Made by a program: the position numbers and the translations under genes. Of a DNA stretch of 9,361 bases, positions 1-7,873 are shown piece by piece (position 1 is the first letter of the stretch; each line of letters begins with the position of its first letter). Origin of the DNA: CAYSDH01 sp964429805 (GTDB taxonomy: Bacteria > Bacteroidota > Bacteroidia > Flavobacteriales_D > JABDKJ01); contig CAYSDH010000095.1 in the NCBI GenBank assembly GCA_964429805.1, positions 1-9,361 on the forward strand. Direction: 5' to 3'. Under the pieces are notes generated by a model. It searched no databases. It was given only the letters and a program-made list of their open reading frames with translations, and was not told the origin of the DNA.

Positions 1-515
1 CAACCAACGTAATTTCGATTACAGATGGTCAGATTTTCTTGGAGTCTAACTTGTTCCTCTCTGGTGTGAGACCAGCCATTAACGTGGGTATCTCAGTATC
101 ACGAGTTGGAGGTTCGGCTCAGATTAAGTCCATGAAAAAGATTTCTGGTACGCTAAAGCTCGACCAGGCGCAGTACAGAGAGCTAGAAGCATTCGCTAAG
201 TTTGGTTCAGATCTCGATGCAGCAACGCAAGGTGTACTTGACAAGGGAGCCCGTAACGTGGAGATCCTGAAGCAAGGACTTAACTCACCAATGCGTGTAG
301 AGCAGCAAGCGGCCATCATTTTCTGCGGAACCAATGGTCTTCTTAAAGATGTTCCTGTCAAAGAGATTGGAACGTTTGAAACAGAATTCCTTTCGTACTT
401 GGAAAACAAGCACAAGGATGTGCTTGACGGCCTGGGGTCTGGTAAGCTAGATGACAACATCAAGTCTACCTTGACGTCAGCAGCAGAAGAATTGACAGCC
501 AAATACAGAAGCTAG
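1..515 (+). CDS. atpA: F1Fo ATP synthase subunit alpha, C-terminal part (5' end outside window)
   Basis: This is the alpha subunit of the F1 catalytic head, a nucleotide-binding but non-catalytic partner of beta at the membrane-bound ATP synthase. The reading frame is open from base 3 and begins with TNVISITDGQIFLE, a hallmark of the alpha nucleotide-binding domain. It continues through GVRPAINVGISVSRVGGSAQ. The Arg in SVSRVGG (codon 102-104) corresponds to the alpha arginine finger that reaches the beta catalytic site. The remainder is the helical C-terminal domain, with LDQAQYRELEAFAKFGSDLD and AEELTAKYRS near the end. About 171 codons are present, roughly the last third of a protein usually near 510-530 aa. 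The stop TAG at 513-515 lies 4 nt before the atpG start, so the two genes are surely co-transcribed. The identification is secure; only the 5' part is missing because the window begins inside the gene. Confidence 0.98.
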   Translation, partial: TNVISITDGQIFLESNLFLSGVRPAINVGISVSRVGGSAQIKSMKKISGTLKLDQAQYRELEAFAKFGSDLDAATQGVLDKGARNVEILKQGLNSPMRVEQQAAIIFCGTNGLLKDVPVKEIGTFETEFLSYLENKHKDVLDGLGSGKLDDNIKSTLTSAAEELTAKYRS

Positions 516-519
516 TACA

Positions 520-1395
520 TTGGCTAATCTTAAAGAAATACGGAATAGAATCACCTCAGTCTCTTCGACTCAGCAGATTACCTCAGCCATGAAAATGGTG
601 TCGGCTGCAAAACTCCGAAGAGCGCAGGACGCGATTACTCAGATGAGACCTTATGCTGTTAAGCTGCAGGAGATATTGAGTAACGTTAGTGCCAGCCTTG
701 ATGCAAGTGAGAATACATTTGCTGCCGAGCGTGAGGTGAAGAGTGTGTTAATAGTAGCAGTCACTTCTAATAGAGGGTTGGCAGGTGCATTTAACACCAA
801 TATCTTCAAGGCAATCACTCCATTGTTGGCCCAGCATGACGACAAGAAGGTCAAAGTGCTTTCTATCGGTAAAAAAGCTGCGGACTATTATTCCAAAAGA
901 GGCTATAGCGTCAATGAGGAATTTCCAAATGCGGGTGCAGCCATGTTTGACGACCTTTCATTTGCCAATGTGTCTGCCGTTGCTCAGAAAGTAATGGACC
1001 AGTACATCAATGAGGACTATGATAAAGTCTATGTAGTCTATAACTCATTTAAGAATGCTGCGGTTCAGCAAGTACAAGTAGCACAGTTTCTACCTGTCCT
1101 TCCTCCAGAGACTAGTGATGAGGATACGTCTAGCGTAGATTATATCTATGAGCCTAGTAAAGCCGAGATAGTGAAAGACTTGATTCCAAAGTCTTTGAAA
1201 ACTCAATTTTACAAGGGCGTACTTGATTCTCATGCCGGTGAGCACGGTGCACGGATGACTGCCATGCACAAGGCGACTGATAATGCAGGCGAAATGTTGA
1301 AGGAGTTGAAGTTGACATACAACAAAGCTCGTCAAGCAGCCATTACTGCTGAGATACTTGAAATCGTGGGTGGAGCAGAGGCGCTCAACAACTGA
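520..1395 (+). CDS. atpG: F1Fo ATP synthase subunit gamma
   Basis: This is the gamma subunit, the coiled-coil central stalk that rotates inside the alpha3beta3 head and couples proton flow to ATP synthesis. The 291-aa product has the usual family length. Its N-terminal helix (ANLKEIRNRI, then TQQITSAMKMVSAAKLRRAQ) and C-terminal helix (NKARQAAITAEILEIVGGAEAL) are the two conserved coiled-coil strands. The Rossmann-like middle contains VTSNRGLAGAFN near residue 85. The start is TTG at 520; no ATG lies nearby in frame, and the TTG places the canonical MANLKEIRNRI at the N terminus. No Shine-Dalgarno sequence is visible, and the 4-nt spacing from atpA suggests translational coupling. A terminator follows directly, so atpD and atpC are not downstream. 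That agrees with the split ATP synthase loci I recall as common in Flavobacteriia. Confidence 0.98.
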   Translation: MANLKEIRNRITSVSSTQQITSAMKMVSAAKLRRAQDAITQMRPYAVKLQEILSNVSASLDASENTFAAEREVKSVLIVAVTSNRGLAGAFNTNIFKAITPLLAQHDDKKVKVLSIGKKAADYYSKRGYSVNEEFPNAGAAMFDDLSFANVSAVAQKVMDQYINEDYDKVYVVYNSFKNAAVQQVQVAQFLPVLPPETSDEDTSSVDYIYEPSKAEIVKDLIPKSLKTQFYKGVLDSHAGEHGARMTAMHKATDNAGEMLKELKLTYNKARQAAITAEILEIVGGAEALNN

Positions 1396-1415
1396 TTTCA
1401 AACACACAAGACTTT

Positions 1416-1446
1416 AAACCCTCATCTCAACAGATGGGGGTTTTTT
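1416..1446 (+). terminator. Rho-independent terminator of the ATP synthase operon
   Basis: The stem CCCTCATCT (1419-1427) pairs with AGATGGGGG (1432-1440) as nine pairs, one of them a T-G wobble, around the 4-nt loop CAAC. Six T follow at 1441-1446, and AAA at 1416-1418 can extend the stem into the T run. It sits 20 nt after the atpG stop, so it should end the atp transcript and separate it from the sensor kinase gene. Confidence 0.9.
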
Positions 1447-1503
1447 ATGCAATCTAGATAGGACTGATTATTGCTTTAAAAAAGGCGTTATTTGAACGAA
1501 CGC

Positions 1504-4500
1504 ATGTCTATTCACATCGACAATCCATTCTCGCGCCAAGCGAGTAATAAGCTGACACTGATTGGTCTATTGCTGATTGGACTCTGTCTTACTTCTCTAT
1601 TTCTTTTCTCAAAGAAGATTGATCTTGGCTATTCCGCCAGTCAGATACAGGGTGTAATCAAAGATTCTCAGGCCTTGATGGATGAGGAGCTCAGCGTACT
1701 TTCCGGCTTACCAGATGACGAGATGGGGCCTTACATGGAAAGTAGAAGGGAGTTCTACGAGTTAAACGGTCTTAGTTTTTTCGCTCGAACTCAATCTGGA
1801 TTACTCGCATGGAGCACGAATGCAGTGCCTGAGGTAGACCTTCTGGCTGATTTCTCTCAATCTGGGCCGTGTATTTTGCTTCGCAACGGGTATTATCTGA
1901 TTCAGGAAAAAGAGAGCGCTCAGCGGGTCTGTCACGGCCTCTTTCTAATCAAAAACGAGTACAACTATGAGAACCGATATCTGGTCAATAACTACCCCGC
2001 ATACTTTGACCTAGATGCTGCACCTGAAATAACCTTTTTGCCAAATGACAAAAGCAAGTCAGTGCTCAGTGCCGATGGCCAAGAGATTTTTCATCTGACG
2101 ACTTCTGTACGAAAAAGTACCATGGGTTCACTTGTTATATGGGTGCTGACCATGTTTATTGGTCTTTACGTGCTCTTAAGGGGACTGTTTGCACTCACCT
2201 TTGACCGTTATTCGTCATTCATAGGCTTATTAGGCTTAGTGGTCGGAATACTCTTGGTCAGGGCCTTGACGCTGTTTGCCCCTCACTTGTCCATGTTAGA
2301 ATCGCTCCCTGGATTCTCACCAGAGATATACGCTTCATCTACATTGTTCCCCTCTATAAATGATTTTCTACTCAACTCATTTTTACTCTTTCTCTGTGCG
2401 TACTTTTCTTTTCTCTGGTCGAAAACCATAGCGAAAACTAAAGTCTCAGTTTGGGTCTCTTTCATAGCCCTGTGCCTCTATTTTGTTTACGGTCATTGGG
2501 TCAATGAGCTCTTTATAACGCTTATCAAAGACTCCATTCTCAATTTCAACATTTCCAATTTTTTTGACCTCAACGGATTTAGTATGATTGGAATAGTCTC
2601 ATTGGGATTCTTATTGCTTTCGGTCTTCTATCTGGCGCGTGTCATTGCACGGTTCTTTTTTGAAGAAGACAAAACCAAGATGCGAAAAAAGTGGATTCTA
2701 ATCTTCATGATGGGATGCATCTTAGTGGTGGTGCTTGATTTTAAAGGAGTTGTAGATATGGTTCTCGTGCTCTGGGCCTGGGTGCTGTTGGTTTTGGCCT
2801 TGCTCTTTAAGTATCCCGTGCGCAGAAAAAATGTGTTTACGCATGTCATTTTGGGTCTGGTGGTCATCACTTTCTATTCGGCCTATATGTTTGAAAAGTA
2901 TGTGTCCATTAAAGACAGAAACAATCTTGAAGTGTTGGCTGGGCGCATCCTAGATGGCACCGACTCCGATGCCGAGTACAGATTTCTTGAGTTTCAAAAA
3001 GACTTGGCCTCAGATAGTCTGATTTGGGCTAAAAAAGATATCCAAGACTATAGCGAAGATGAGCTCCAAGAACAACTCTCTCGAAAGTACTTCAAAGGAT
3101 TCTGGACCAAGTATGACATAACAGTGTCTGTGTTTGATTCAGAAGGCAATCAGCTTTCGCGCCCTAATGAATCAGTGGCGCGCACTGAAAAGCAAATGGA
3201 TGATGCCGTATATGCCTGGGAAGGCAAGGGGAACTTGAGCGGTTTGACCAAGACCATCGAGTCTGAGAATAATGTGAATTACATCCTCAGAATGAATGTC
3301 GGAGACAACATAGGTCGTGTGTTCATCGAACTGGCTTTACGCATTATTCCAGAAGAACTTGGTTTTCCTGAGCTACTCCTCGAGCGAGAAGATATGTTTG
3401 ACGAAGAGCTGTCAGAATACTCTATTGCCCAATACAAAGGGACAAAGCTACTTGCCCAACACGGAGATTATGACTACAAAACCGAAAGAGATTTTGACAA
3501 AATGGAAATGGGGTCTGACCGAGCCTATTTCAATGAAAACGGCTTTACTCATTACCCATTTAGGAGAAGTCAAGAAACCTATGTGATTAGTGGCGAGTCC
3601 AAAAGCTCTATGGGGCATGTAACCACCTTTACCTATCTCTTTACCATGTTTGGTTTCATGATGCTGATAGGAGTCATGATTGAGCGACTGATTGTTGGAC
3701 GAACTACGATGGTTATCAATCTTCAAAACAAGATTCAGATGCTCATTATCGGCATCGTTATCGCTTCGCTATTCATCTTTGGTTTTGGAGCATATTACTA
3801 CATCATCTCTCAAAATCAAGAGAAGAATGAAAACCTGCTCAGTGAAAAAGTGGAGTCCGTATTGATTGAGTTGAGCCATAAACTCGAAAAGGAGCAGGCG
3901 ATTAACGACAAGGATAAACTGGAGTTATACCTCGATAAATTTTCTAAAGTCTTCTTTACAGACATTAACCTCTTTGACCTAGAGGGCAGACTCATGGCTT
4001 CATCCAGACCGCAGCTATTTAACAAAGGTGTTATTTCTACTCAAATGGAGCCTCAGGCGTTTATCATGCTTTCAAGAGAGCGCGAGAGTAAGTACATACA
4101 TCAAGAGAATATTGGTAAGCTAAATTACTTGTCCGCTTATGTACCATTTAGAAATAGTCAGAATGAGATTTTGGCTTATCTGAACTTGCCGTATTTCGCT
4201 AAGCAGAGCGAATTGGAAAATGAACTATCAGCCTTTGTAGTGGCGGTGGTAAACATCTTAGTTGTTTTATTTGCTTTATCGACCATCATCGCCCTTATAT
4301 TCTCAAACTGGATTACACGGCCATTGAAGATTTTGCAAGAGAACTTGGCGTCTATCAGGCTAGACCGCACTAATCGTCCCATACAGTATTCCGGTACCGA
4401 TGAGATAGCCAGTCTGGTTAAAGAGTATAATGCCAAGGTCAAGGAACTTGAAGAGAATGCCGAGGTGCTTGCAAAAAGCGAACGAGAGAGCGCATGGAGA

Positions 4501-5151
4501 GAGATGGCTAAGCAAGTGGCGCATGAGATTAAAAATCCGCTCACACCGATGAAGCTGAGTATACAGTATTTGCAACGGTCTTGGGAAGATGGCTCTGAGG
4601 ACTGGGACTCAAAATTTAAACGGTCTACGAATACACTTATCGAACAGATTGATACCCTGTCAGGAATCGCAACAGCCTTTTCAGATTTTGCCCAAATGCC
4701 GACTCCTGCTACTGAAAAGTTTGGCTTGATAGGCCTGCTAGAGCAGGCAGTAGAACTCTTTGCTGGTCATCCAGATATGAGTGTGACATTTACAAGTGAA
4801 GTGAGTAGAGATGAGCTTATCGTAGCCGACAAAGGTCAGCTCACTCGGCTATTTAATAATCTGCTCAAAAACGCCATTCAGAGCATTCCTGATGACCAAG
4901 AGGGCAAAGTCACTGTCGAGTTGATGGTCAAGGGTTTCAACTACATTATTGAAGTCAAGGACAACGGGGTGGGCATTCCAGCGGAGATGACAGATAAAAT
5001 ATTCGTTCCAAATTTCACCACCAAAACCACCGGCACTGGACTGGGGCTAGCTATGTGTAAGAATATTGTTGAAAGTGCAGGAGGAGAAATATGGTTCAAA
5101 TCTAAGATGGACGTTGGCACATCGTTTTTCGTAAGCCTACCCAAAAAGTAG
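1504..5151 (+). CDS. Large multi-pass membrane sensor histidine kinase (NtrY-like core, HAMP, HisKA, HATPase_c)
   Basis: This is a two-component sensor kinase of about 1215 aa (numbered from ATG 1504), far longer than typical kinases. From N to C terminus I see: a membrane segment near 17-36; an extracytoplasmic region to about 209; a cluster of about eight hydrophobic segments from about 210 to 466; a second extracytoplasmic region to about 708; membrane segments near 709-729 and 744-769; a third, Cache-like region with FFTDINLFDLEG; a membrane segment near 910-937; a HAMP linker (NWITRPL onward); a charged coiled-coil linker; then the kinase. The H-box HEIKNPLTPMK has the phospho-acceptor His at 1007. 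The N-box Asn is at 1123, the G1 motif DNGVGIP starts at 1153 and the G2 motif GTGLGL at 1177, so all ATP-binding motifs are intact. A TTG at 1492, with AAAGG six bases upstream, could add four residues. No receiver domain or response regulator gene is adjacent. The signal and partner are unknown. Confidence 0.93.
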   Translation: MSIHIDNPFSRQASNKLTLIGLLLIGLCLTSLFLFSKKIDLGYSASQIQGVIKDSQALMDEELSVLSGLPDDEMGPYMESRREFYELNGLSFFARTQSGLLAWSTNAVPEVDLLADFSQSGPCILLRNGYYLIQEKESAQRVCHGLFLIKNEYNYENRYLVNNYPAYFDLDAAPEITFLPNDKSKSVLSADGQEIFHLTTSVRKSTMGSLVIWVLTMFIGLYVLLRGLFALTFDRYSSFIGLLGLVVGILLVRALTLFAPHLSMLESLPGFSPEIYASSTLFPSINDFLLNSFLLFLCAYFSFLWSKTIAKTKVSVWVSFIALCLYFVYGHWVNELFITLIKDSILNFNISNFFDLNGFSMIGIVSLGFLLLSVFYLARVIARFFFEEDKTKMRKKWILIFMMGCILVVVLDFKGVVDMVLVLWAWVLLVLALLFKYPVRRKNVFTHVILGLVVITFYSAYMFEKYVSIKDRNNLEVLAGRILDGTDSDAEYRFLEFQKDLASDSLIWAKKDIQDYSEDELQEQLSRKYFKGFWTKYDITVSVFDSEGNQLSRPNESVARTEKQMDDAVYAWEGKGNLSGLTKTIESENNVNYILRMNVGDNIGRVFIELALRIIPEELGFPELLLEREDMFDEELSEYSIAQYKGTKLLAQHGDYDYKTERDFDKMEMGSDRAYFNENGFTHYPFRRSQETYVISGESKSSMGHVTTFTYLFTMFGFMMLIGVMIERLIVGRTTMVINLQNKIQMLIIGIVIASLFIFGFGAYYYIISQNQEKNENLLSEKVESVLIELSHKLEKEQAINDKDKLELYLDKFSKVFFTDINLFDLEGRLMASSRPQLFNKGVISTQMEPQAFIMLSRERESKYIHQENIGKLNYLSAYVPFRNSQNEILAYLNLPYFAKQSELENELSAFVVAVVNILVVLFALSTIIALIFSNWITRPLKILQENLASIRLDRTNRPIQYSGTDEIASLVKEYNAKVKELEENAEVLAKSERESAWREMAKQVAHEIKNPLTPMKLSIQYLQRSWEDGSEDWDSKFKRSTNTLIEQIDTLSGIATAFSDFAQMPTPATEKFGLIGLLEQAVELFAGHPDMSVTFTSEVSRDELIVADKGQLTRLFNNLLKNAIQSIPDDQEGKVTVELMVKGFNYIIEVKDNGVGIPAEMTDKIFVPNFTTKTTGTGLGLAMCKNIVESAGGEIWFKSKMDVGTSFFVSLPKK

Positions 5152-5156
5152 CGGGA

Positions 5157-6377
5157 TTAGCTCTTATTTGTAAGCAGAATATCTAGCAACGCCTTTGCCT
5201 TCAGCATACTTTCCTCATACTCTAGCTCAGGGTCAGATTTAGAAGTAATCGCACCACCTGCGCCAATAGATCCTTTTTTACTCACGTGGTCATACAGGAA
5301 ACTTCTGATGACCACGTTAAACTGAAAATCGTCATCAGGGCTAAAGTATCCAACGGCTCCAGAGTATAGTCCCCTTTGAAATTCCTCGTGTTTGTCAATC
5401 AACTCCATGGCACTCACTTTTGGGGCTCCGGTCATGCTGCCCATTGGAAAACAGCTTTTGATTATATCAACAGGGTCAACGTCTGGACCCACTTGCGATA
5501 CCACCGTACTTATCATCTGATGCACAGTTTCAAACGAGTAGACTTTGCACAGTTCACGCACCTTCACACTCGCTGCTTCGGCCGTTTTTGACATGTCGTT
5601 TCTTACCAAATCGGTAATCATGATATTCTCAGCTCTTTCTTTTAGGTCATTAGCGAGTTCTTCAGCTAATGCCTTGTCATTGAGAGGGTTCTTGTCTCTT
5701 TTTCTTGTGCCCTTAATGGGTTTTGATAGCACTTCAGAGCCTTCTTTTTTTAAGAAGAGCTCTGGGCTGGCGCTAATCAAGTGCTTGTCTCCCATGTTCA
5801 AAAGGCAAGAATAAGGAGCCAAAGTCAAAGCGTTAAGGGAATTGTAGTAATCTAGAGGTGACAGTTCAAGGTTACAAAGCTTGATTTCTTGACAGAGGTT
5901 TGCCTCGTAAATATCACCTAGCTGGATGTGCTGTTTTAAAGACTTGATTCGCTTGATATAGTCCGATTTTTCTTCAAAGTGCACATCTGGTTTGTTGACA
6001 CGTAATTCCGCAGGCCGGTCCCCCAGAGCCTTCATGAATAGTGCGGCCTCGTCTCTTGATTCTGAATTAATAGAAAACAGCGTAGTGACCAGATTATCCT
6101 TACGCTTGAGAACGGCTTTTGGTGAAAAGAACCAGATTCTGTCAGTTGGGATATATGAGACGTTTGCAGAATGGAGCGTTTCTAGCTCATTTTTAAGCTC
6201 ATAAGACAAGTATCCAGCCACATAGGGGTGCTTTTTCCTGAAGTCGCTTAAGGCATCAAAATTTGATTTGTAAGAACTAGTATCTAAAAGTGCATGCGCC
6301 CCGTAAAACAAGTAGTCAGGGCCTTGGCCATTAGAGCCTAGGTAGAGAAACTTTTCTTTGTATTCCTTAGTTGCCAC
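5157..6377 (-). CDS. pabB: Aminodeoxychorismate synthase component I (chorismate-binding enzyme)
   Basis: This cytoplasmic enzyme converts chorismate plus ammonia (normally supplied by a PabA glutaminase) to 4-amino-4-deoxychorismate, the precursor of p-aminobenzoate and folate. The 406-aa protein has a divergent N-terminal region (about 1-120) and a complete chorismate-binding domain. Conserved blocks include GDIYEANLCQE, PIKGTRKR, ENIMITDLVRND, PMGSMTGAPK (311-320), SGAVGYF, GAGGAI and DPELEYEES. The PIKGT motif, with Lys222, marks PabB-type enzymes; anthranilate synthase TrpE has PIAGT. That Lys is the catalytic nucleophile in the E. coli family member, so PabB is preferred over TrpE despite pipelines often labelling such proteins anthranilate synthase component I. 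The start is GTG at 6377: an in-frame TGA lies two codons upstream and no nearby internal start is available. The gene is convergent with the kinase (stops 5 bp apart) and divergent from the T9SS protein. No pabA or pabC is present here. Confidence 0.93.
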   Translation of the reverse strand: MATKEYKEKFLYLGSNGQGPDYLFYGAHALLDTSSYKSNFDALSDFRKKHPYVAGYLSYELKNELETLHSANVSYIPTDRIWFFSPKAVLKRKDNLVTTLFSINSESRDEAALFMKALGDRPAELRVNKPDVHFEEKSDYIKRIKSLKQHIQLGDIYEANLCQEIKLCNLELSPLDYYNSLNALTLAPYSCLLNMGDKHLISASPELFLKKEGSEVLSKPIKGTRKRDKNPLNDKALAEELANDLKERAENIMITDLVRNDMSKTAEAASVKVRELCKVYSFETVHQMISTVVSQVGPDVDPVDIIKSCFPMGSMTGAPKVSAMELIDKHEEFQRGLYSGAVGYFSPDDDFQFNVVIRSFLYDHVSKKGSIGAGGAITSKSDPELEYEESMLKAKALLDILLTNKS

Positions 6378-6438
6378 ACTTCAAAACTACTTTTTCCCTT
6401 TGTGTTATGGCTTTTTGTTTGTGTGAAAAGGCAACTAA
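6367..6438 (-). promoter_or_regulatory. Long imperfect inverted repeat covering the pabB start codon
   Basis: TTAGTTGCC (6367-6375) and GGCAACTAA (6430-6438) are perfect 9-base reverse complements. Inside them, ACAC (6376-6379) can pair with GTGT (6421-6424), leaving a GAAAA bulge. CAAAA (6382-6386) can pair with TTTTG (6413-6417). In a pabB transcript starting upstream of 6438, the GTG start (6377-6375) would lie within the stem and its first codons in the 9-bp arm. It could be a translation-blocking 5' hairpin or a DNA-level operator. The pairing is seen directly; any function is inferred. Confidence 0.45.
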
Positions 6439-6497
6439 ATATGCTTTTGTGAGTCTATTTATAGAAGGGTATTTTTTCATTTGAAGGAAATTTTCAT

Positions 6498-6505
6498 TAA
6501 GTTTG
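6498..6505 (+). promoter_or_regulatory. Candidate Bacteroidota -7 promoter box for the T9SS protein gene
   Basis: TAAGTTTG matches the TAnnTTTG -7 consensus of the Bacteroidota primary sigma factor. A TTTG occurs upstream at 6480-6483, but the 14-nt spacing is shorter than the usual roughly 17-23, so the -33 element is weak or absent. Transcription would begin near 6510 and give a leader of about 77 nt to the ATG at 6588. It is the only good match on the plus strand in this intergenic region. Confidence 0.4.
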
Positions 6506-6513
6506 AGTCAAAC
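6501..6513. promoter_or_regulatory. 13-bp palindrome overlapping the -7 box, candidate operator
   Basis: GTTTGAGTCAAAC is a perfect odd palindrome: six-base arms GTTTGA and TCAAAC around a single central G. It shares GTTTG with the candidate -7 box at 6498-6505 and spans the expected transcription start. A dimeric regulator bound here would block the promoter. It is too short and lacks the T run expected of a terminator. The regulatory role is inferred. Confidence 0.35.
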
Positions 6514-6587
6514 GTCTTAAGCCTTTCACTGACCAAATGCCTTTTGTGGGCGTCATTGACAAGATGAATTACCAAATATTACACGCG

Positions 6588-7275
6588 ATGAGACACATCT
6601 TTACGTTACTTTTTTGCCTCTCAACTTTACTAACAGTTGCTCAGGAACGTCTACTTTTTAATGGAGCTGGAATAGTGATGGGTACCCCAGATCCAACTCT
6701 TGCTGGTGACAACGTCTACATTGTTATCGGAAACCCTAATAGTAATGGTATTGCACTCAGCGCATTGTCTGGAGGGATAGTCTCAGAAAACGAAAATCAC
6801 ATCGTTAAATGGATGACGGGTGATTCGTATTCATCTATTGGAACGGGAATTAACGCTGCATGGTATGTTCCTTTCTTGAGCTTGACTGACGGAGGTTTTC
6901 CGGAGTCAGTGGCCACTCGTATAAATAGTATCTCTGGTGGTTCTGCCGATGGGTATATCAATTTCTCTTCGTATGCCACTCCAGCTTCTGATAACCAGCC
7001 GTTGCCAAGTGGTGTTACGCACATTAATCATTTTTTGAATGGTAGTGATAACTCAGCCAACGTAGTCAACAGATGGTGGTGTGTAGATGCGGGCTCTTAC
7101 TCAACGAAGCCTGACGTTACCTTGTCATTCCAGTATGCTGATTCAGAATTAGACGGTATCGCAGAAGGAGAGCTCCTAATGCAACGATTTAATCCGACAA
7201 CAAGTTTTTGGTTGGATTTTTCTTCTTTCGGAACTACTGCTAACCAAGCAGCCAATGCCATAGGTTCTCTAAATG
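6588..7275 (+). CDS. Secreted T9SS-substrate protein, N-terminal part (truncated by assembly gap)
   Basis: The function is not recognised. The product begins with a classical signal peptide, RHIFTLLFCLSTLLTVA, with cleavage likely just before or after the Gln of VAQER. I chose the ATG at 6588 because it puts two residues (Met-Arg) before the hydrophobic core; ATGs at 6564 and 6537 would add 8 or 17 residues. The roughly 210 mature residues are rich in Ser, Gly, Asn and Asp, with few Lys and no Cys except in RWWCVDAG. This fits a beta-rich extracellular domain. The frame runs into the N block at 7276. The piece after the gap carries the matching C-terminal secretion domain, so both are probably one gene. 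A short unread stretch likely lies between GSLN and PLPIEL. It is divergent from pabB. Confidence 0.75.
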
Positions 7276-7285
7276 NNNNNNNNNN
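7276..7285. other. Assembly gap (10 N)
   Basis: Ten N interrupt the T9SS protein gene. The upstream frame (codons starting at multiples of 3) and the downstream frame differ by one base across ten N. A single continuous gene therefore needs a real gap length divisible by three, and the ten N are probably a placeholder of arbitrary size. Confidence 0.97.
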
Positions 7286-7842
7286 ACCCACTTCCAATTG
7301 AGCTTATTTACTTCAATGCAGTATGTGCCGAAAACGGACGTGTACTCCTATCATGGTCTACGGCATCTGAGCAAGACAACAAAGATTTTGTGCTTGAGAG
7401 ATCCGAAGATGGTATCTTCTGGGAAGAGTTTGACGTAGTTGCCGGTGCTGGTAACAGTAGTACTCAGTTGAAGTATGAAGTGTATGACAACAATCCTTTT
7501 TCTGGAATAACATATTACCGTCTGACTCAAGTTGACTTTGATGGTTCAAGCGAGTCTTTTGACCCTACAGCAAGTGATTGTGATGGTGTTGGATTTGAGT
7601 TGGTGTCTGCATTTGAGGCTAACGGACGAGTCATCTTAGACGTGAGCTCTGGAATTGATGACAATTTTGATATCACCATATACGATCTTCAAGGTAAGGT
7701 GGTCTCTGCAGTGGCTAATCAGTCAGTGTACATGGGGCTTACTCGTATTGAGCTAGACAAAGGTTCAACTGCTGCTGGTGTATACACTATCAAGCTGCAG
7801 AGCGATAACAACATGGCGACTCGAAAAATCTTTATGAATTAA
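7286..7842 (+). CDS. T9SS-substrate protein, C-terminal part with type A sorting domain
   Basis: This is the continuation of the secreted protein after the gap; the 5' end is missing. It opens with PLPIELIYFNA followed by GRVLLSWSTASEQDNKDFVLERS and ITYYRLTQVDFDG. That is the fibronectin/Ig-like module very common just before the sorting domain in Bacteroidota secreted proteins. The last 80 or so residues (from about FELVSAFEANG, then ITIYDLQGKVV, AAGVYTIKLQ and ATRKIFMN at the end) form a type A T9SS C-terminal signal. That signal is recognised by the outer-membrane translocon and removed by the PorU-type sortase. The protein is therefore expected on the cell surface or secreted. The domain identity is strong, but the role of the whole protein is unknown. 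A terminator follows 31 nt after the stop. Confidence 0.85.
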
Positions 7843-7873
7843 CCTTTGACAACCTAACTCTTGTAAAAGGATG

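Noticed and set aside
119..502. A 127-codon open frame on the minus strand, opposite atpA.
   Set aside because: It is fully antisense to an unmistakable atpA frame, is Ser/Arg-rich low-complexity sequence with no recognisable domain, and is explained by codon bias on the coding strand.
1090..1407. A 105-codon minus-strand open frame opposite the end of atpG.
   Set aside because: It lies within the conserved C-terminal helix region of atpG and shows no protein-family features.
1492..1503. TTG at 1492 as start of the histidine kinase, with AAAGG six bases upstream.
   Set aside because: An ATG lies only four codons further on and gives a normal N terminus, and Shine-Dalgarno sites are unreliable in this lineage. 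It remains possible and changes only four residues.
5152..5156. A terminator between the convergent kinase and pabB genes.
   Set aside because: Only 5 bp separate the stops, and I found no stem with a T run at either gene end; termination there must use another mechanism or lie inside the opposite gene.
6382..6389. TAGTTTTG on the minus strand, matching the TAnnTTTG -7 box, just before pabB.
   Set aside because: It ends 4 nt before the GTG start, which would make pabB leaderless, and no -33 element lies at a suitable distance. It is more likely a chance match in the inverted-repeat region.
7276..7285. Apparent frameshift making the T9SS gene a pseudogene.
   Set aside because: The frame change comes entirely from ten placeholder N; both flanking pieces are intact and well conserved in style.
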